Origin: Strigamia acuminata | Lineage: Eukaryota > Arthropoda > Chilopoda > Geophilomorpha > Linotaeniidae | Direction of reading: 5' to 3' | Length of the DNA: 58,000 bases | NCBI GenBank assembly: GCA_949358305.1 | Contig: CASHSZ010000001.1 | Span: forward strand, 404,501-462,500 | In this document: one piece after another, positions 53,446 to 58,000 of the stretch | How the letters are laid out: each line of letters starts with the position of its first letter | Numbering within the stretch: the stretch's first letter is position 1 | The notes under the pieces: model-generated | The model's database searches: none | Told to the model about the DNA's origin: nothing | What the model saw: only the letters and a program-made list of their open reading frames with translations | Position numbers and translations under genes: made by a program

Positions 53446-53566
53446 TGAAATGAAATTGTTCGCGGACTTGTCACCAGATGTCACACGGGTTTGTTTATCC
53501 ACGGTGCACCCTAGCGCGCGATTGTTTGGCACCAACAACGTTTATCAATTGCCTGTCGATTGTCGA
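53446..53566 (+). promoter_or_regulatory. Diverged 5' leader of gene G
   Basis: gaaattgttcgcggacttgtcaccagatgtcac aligns with the leader blocks of E and F, but the family ATG reads ATT. A GTGAGT donor at 53,567 could join it to the acceptor at 54,037, giving an intron of about 470 bases. Confidence 0.45.
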
Positions 53567-54044
53567 GTGAGTAAACAAATTGGTCTATTAACCACGATCG
53601 CGACCACACGTATGCACCCGTACACGCGGAACAGCGTACGCCAATACGGCGTGCAAATTCGTTTGGTCGCGTTTCGGTCGCGTCGCTCATGGCGGCGAGA
53701 AAACTTGATCGCGGGAACAGCTTCATTTCAACTTTTTTTTCTTTTTAATTAGTTTTAATTAACTAACTGATCAATTAATTAATTAATTAATTAATTAATT
53801 AATTAATAAAAATAAATAAAAATAAAATGAAATAAAATAACGAGACGCAAACGGCCGGGGTAGCGGGCTCGGTGTCCCGCTCGCGGATTTCGCGCGACGT
53901 GTTCTGTCGCCCCATCTTCGATCCCTCGTTCCCGGTTTATCGTCGCTTGTCACTCAATTTATTTTCACATTTTCACGTTGTTCGTTTGTTTTATTTATTT
54001 AATTATTTATTTATTTAATTTTTCTTCTCCCGCGTAGACACCAG

Positions 54045-56121
54045 ATGGAAAAAGAAGAAGAAAAAATAGTCGATGAGACCGAGCTCAACATCGGAACGGA
54101 GGTCGAGGTCGAAGAAACGGATGCCGTGGCTGTAGCGGCGAAACCCGTAAGTGAAAGAGTCGTTCCGTAAACCATCTATTCATCCATTCATTTAATTAAT
54201 TCGATCGCTTATTTACAGGCCACGATCGACGACGAGGCGGTGGTTCCCGACATGCCGCGGCTGCAGCGGACGACGTCGGCGGCGTCCGGCGTCCGAGTCG
54301 ACCACCGAGGAACCAAAGGTAGCGCCGAGTGAAAGAATCGCCTCGATTTGTTTCGTTTTGTTTCACGCGTTACTTTATATCTTACTTTTCCACTTATTTT
54401 TATTTTTATTTCTATTTTTCCTTTTATTTTTATTTATCTTTTTCTTTTTATTTGTTCGTTCGTTTCCAGGTCGTGTCCATCGACGAAGGGTTGCAGCCTC
54501 GCTTCCCGGACGACGGCAACGCGCCCGTGCCGAGTCCGACAGGACCCGACAGGGTGGTGGGTTTAGAAAAAAAAAAAAAAAAAAAAAAAATATTTTTGTC
54601 CCACTATTATTTCATCTTATTAACTCGTCCGCCTCTTTCCAGGTCACGCTGCCCACGCGACGGTCCGCGAGTCGGTCGTCGCTGTCATCGTCACTACCGT
54701 CGCCGCTACTGCAATCGCCGACGTATTCGCCACTACCGCCGCCATCCCCATCGACGGTGAGTGAAATTGTTGTTGGTTTGTTTGGGTCGAAACGTGCACG
54801 AACAAAAAAGTTCGAGTCCGGTAAAAATCGAGCCGAGGCCTCGACGCTTGCCCGTCCGCCGTCAAAGTAGCGCCCGAGAACGAGCGTTAGAGCGCATCCG
54901 ACCAACTCGGATCTGTTTCGTTTCGCCTCGTTTCATAAGTTACTCCTTCTTTTCTTTTCTTTCGCCCGCCTTTTTCTTTAATTCGCTCGTTTACTTATAT
55001 TTGTCTGTTCGTTTGTTTTCTTCCAGGTCGTGCCGGGCTCGTCGTCGTCGACGGTCGACCCCCGACCACGGCCCGCGGGACCCGAGACGGTGAGTAAAAG
55101 AATTATCGCGTAATTATTTTATTTTATCGATCCCGTTTATTTCGTTTTCTCGCGGGTGACGCAGCTTTCTCGGTCCCCGGGCGAAGACGAGGACGAAGAG
55201 TCGCAGGACACCACGCTGCCCCTGAATAGCCAGGCGTCGCTCGAGTCGCAGGCGACGGCGACAACAACGGCCGGGTCGCAGACCGGACGACTTGGGTTGT
55301 TCGAGGCGGCGATGATGATGCTGCGCGGTCCGAAGTCGCGGTCGACGGCGCCGGTGAGTGAAAGAATCGTCATTCCCACGCTCGTTTTATTTTATTTTCT
55401 TAGTCCGCCGCTCGTTTCGCTCCTTTCCAGATCCAGCCAGATTCGCCACGACAACAGCAACAACCATCGAATGCGTTGGCACCGGGTTTGTCGCGGCCCG
55501 CGGGTCGGGCGATGAGCGAGCGGCGGTCCGCGGAGTCCACGGGCGCGTCGCCGGTGTAAGTTTGACGCGTTCTTTGCGGGTCGCGCGCAATGTCTCACAA
55601 TTTCACCTCTTTTGTAGGAAAAAGAGAGACGCGAAAGAGACCGAGGGGGAGCAGAGTGAGGATGACAGTAGTGACACCGACGACGGGCAGAGCGATGACG
55701 AGGCCGACGAGGAGCTGAGCGGGAGTGAAGCCGACGAGAGGAGTGATTGGATGCGTGGGTGGTTAGCGAAAGAGAAGGAAAGGAGGGCGATGGCGGAGAA
55801 GAAGAAGAAAGAGGAAGAAGAGGAGGAAGAGAGGGCGATGGCGGAGAAGAAGAAGAAAGAGGAGGAGGAGAAGGAGGAGGAGAAGAAGAAGAAGAAGGAG
55901 AAAAGGGAGAAGAAGAAGAGAAAAGAGGAGGAAAAGAAGGCGAGGGCGGAAGAGAAGAAGAAGAAGGAGGAAGAAGAGGAGGAAAAGAGGGTGATGGCGG
56001 AGAAGAAGAAAAAGGAGGAAGAAGTGGAGGAAAAGAGGGTGATTGCGGAGAAGAAGAAGAAAGAGGAAGAAGAGGAGGAAGAGAGGATGATGGCGGAGAA
56101 GGAGAAGAAGGAGGATGAGGA

Positions 56122-56156
<35 letters not shown>

Positions 56157-56614
56157 AGCCGAATGATGAGGGGGGAGAGGTGAGAACGGAGAAGGGGACG
56201 GAAGAGAAAAAGGGCGCCAGAAAGACGAAAGAGAAGAGAGGCGATAAGAAGGCCGTGAAGAGGGAGACGAGGGCGGGAGGGAGCGCGTGGAAAAGGATGA
56301 AGAAGGTAACGTTTTGGCATTTCCATCACCCAACTTCGTGCATATTTCTTTTTTTTTATATTTTTTTTTCTTTTTTTCCTTACCCGCGTTCTTTCCTCAA
56401 ACAAACAGCCTGGAGTGGCCGCGAGAGGTATTTTCTCTTGTCTCAACTCGATCGTCCGTACTCACACACTCGCTCATTTACGAGTTTACTTTACTTTACC
56501 TTATTTTACTTTACTTTACTTTAATTTACTTTATTTGTTTATTTGTTTGTTTGTTTGTTTGTTTGTTTGTTTGTTTGTTTCTTTATTTATTTATTTATTT
56601 ATTTATTTATTCAT

Positions 56615-56678
<64 letters not shown>

Positions 56679-58000
56679 TTTTTCTCCTTTTCTCGGTAGA
56701 CGCCCGGGAGATTCCCATCGCCGATCTTAATCGCGTCGACGTCTTCGTCTTCGCCGCAATCGTCGCCGGAGACGTTTGAGGCGACGGCGCCGCTTTCGTC
56801 GGAGGTGCTGCTACGGCGAGTCACCGTACCCGTGGAGCGGTTGTCGGAGAACGACATCCAGCGGGCGCGCAAACCCGCCCCGGACCCGCAGACCGTCGCC
56901 GGAGACGCCACATCACCGGCGCATCCGGAACGAGTTCCGGCGCCGTCGACGCCACAGACGTCGCCGAAGTCGCCTTTGCCGTCTTCCGGGCGAGCTTCGG
57001 TCTCGTCGCCGCAGTCGTCATCGCCGACGCCGACGCCGCCGCCGCCGCCCCCGAAACGGTTGCCACCGCTGCACATCACCCTGCGGCCTCGGAATCTAAA
57101 GCGGAAGTTGTCCGATGGTCGCGCGACCAAGGCCGCGAAAGTGGCGAAAGCGGTAATTTTTGTCGATACTCGTATACCGTTTGTTCGCTCGTTTGTTTTT
57201 GATTGTCTGTTTAATCAGTTGTTTTGCTTCTTCCAGACACAAGGAACTCGCTCGACGATGCTCGACAAGTCGTCCGGTGGCACCGGCGCCGCCAACGAGC
57301 TGTCCGGTGGCACCGACGCCGCCGCCGCCGCCGCCGCCGCGACAACGGACGCGGTGACGGAAGCGAGGATTAAGGCGGCGGTGGGGGCGGCGGTGGAAGC
57401 GAAGATGGAGGCGATGGAGGCGAGGATGCTCCGGATGGTGAAGGGGGCGACGGGGAGCACGTCAACGCGGCGACGGCGGAGGGGGAGAGAAGAGAACGAG
57501 CGAACGGGGGGCGGTGGAAGAAGGGGGACGAAGGGCGCCTCGTCGTCGGGGAAAGAGGCGCCAGAGAAGGAGGGCAATAAGGCCCACTACTGCGCCATGT
57601 GCGCTTTCCGCCCGGACAGTAAGAAACAAGACGAACGAACAAACATTTATTTGTTTGTTTATTTATTTATTTATTTATTTATTTCAAATTCCAATTTTCT
57701 CTATAGAAGTGACGAAGTACGGGAGCTTCTTCCGGGACGCTTTCCGCCACTGGCGGAAGTGGCACGCCGTCCTGGACGACGCGGCCGAGGCCGCCCGAGG
57801 GTTGCTGCGGCTGTATTCGCGCCAGCCCCGTCTTTTGATTTCGGTGAATATCGAACTACCGTAGTTGAACGACTAGTTCGCTTTCTTCTTCATCCTCTTC
57901 CTCTTTTTCCTTTCTCTTTATTTATTTATTTATTTATTTATTTCATTTTATTTTATCGTCAACGTTGTTCTTGTTGTTGTTGTCCTCCTCTAGACGTTGA
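54045..58000 (+). CDS. Gene G: large acidic/coiled-coil protein ending in the E/F two-finger module (partial)
   Basis: Inferred coding exons: 54045-54146, 54219-54326, 54470-54556, 54643-54756, 55027-55089, 55165-55353, 55431-55555, 55618-56305, 56700-57152, 57237-57618, 57707-57843 and 57994 to beyond the window. Junctions are phase 0 except 55,555 (phase 2) and 57,618 (phase 1). About 820 residues are visible: an acidic start, Ser/Pro-rich short exons, a Lys/Glu coiled coil of ~230 residues (exon 8, with a poly-Lys possible nuclear signal), a Ser/Pro-rich exon, an Ala-rich helix, then the finger CAMC...FRHWRKWH and RGLLRLYSRQP as in E and F, with identical intron positions. The second finger should lie past 58,000. 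Exon 2 lacks an in-phase GT donor. Exact small-exon borders are uncertain; a nuclear role is inferred. Confidence 0.65.
56535..56680 (+). repeat. (TTTG)n and (TTTA)n microsatellites in an intron of gene G
   Basis: About ten TTTG units (56,536-56,580) followed by about 24 TTTA units end close to the acceptor at 56,699, so the repeat supplies the pyrimidine-rich stretch before the 3' splice site. Confidence 0.92.

Noticed and set aside
56400-56430. Extra small exon of gene G (after acaaacag)
   Set aside because: Its acceptor and donor look usable, but including it shifts the frame of the next exon to an early stop, while direct joining of 56,305 to 56,700 stays open for 151 codons.
55392-56446. 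Long antisense ORFs opposite gene G exon 8
   Set aside because: They are Ser/Pro and Leu/Arg readings of a purine-rich coiled-coil exon; the plus strand has matching splice sites and the antisense has none.

Overview
The window is a piece of an animal nuclear genome, most likely an arthropod or a related invertebrate. Spliced genes with GT-AG introns, TATA boxes, AATAAA signals, BEL/Pao and gypsy LTR retrotransposons, TTAA-flanked piggyBac-like elements, tRNA-derived repeats and short runs of TTAGG-like sequence (near 9,297, 15,828 and 25,555) all point that way. I cannot name the species. There are no prokaryotic features.

Left half (1-31,349), AT-rich. A 711-bp non-autonomous TTAA element was split by a nearly intact BEL/Pao retrotransposon (LTRs 373-679 and 5951-6257, 5-bp target duplication). 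Then come three tandem paralogs of a seven-exon secreted, cysteine-containing protein: gene A 7871-10617, gene B 15060-18849, gene C 24165-26879. All share intron phases 1,1,0,1,1,0, a TATA box exactly 57 bp before the ATG, and an AATAAA signal. B and C come from a later duplication that includes about 1.6 kb of upstream sequence with minisatellites. Each copy was afterwards hit by different insertions: a TTAA MITE in A, a 1.9-kb insertion just upstream of the TATA box in B, a 1-kb palindrome in an intron of B, and a 383-bp insertion in an intron of C. A gypsy element (27,091-31,349) closes this half; its right LTR breaks off after 48 bp, exactly at a TTAA.

Right half (31,346-58,000), GC-rich. 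It starts at that TTAA with a block that recurs at 38,558 and 48,506, each time beginning TTAACCTTGGGG after unrelated flanks. The blocks lead into a large satellite built from a 53-bp GTTAAC-containing monomer, arranged for several kb as an about 833-bp higher-order repeat. A solo LTR interrupts it. Inverted satellite tracts and a mosaic array of about a dozen 160-175 bp fold-back units follow (39.4-44.6 kb).

From 44.8 kb on there are compact multi-exon genes between microsatellites: a terminal-exon fragment (44,868-45,269), gene D (four coding exons, poly-alanine plus coiled coil, 340 aa), and a tandem family E, F, G whose products share a two-finger C2H2-type module with the signature FRHW-x3-H...RGLL-x3-SR-x-P. 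E and F are about 110-aa two-finger proteins. G puts the same module at the end of a long acidic, Ser/Pro-rich, Lys/Glu coiled-coil protein and runs off the window. E, F and G share a conserved 5' leader block. I do not recognise the secreted family or the two-finger family by name; they and the TTAA-bounded compartment switch at 31.35 kb are the most interesting contents.
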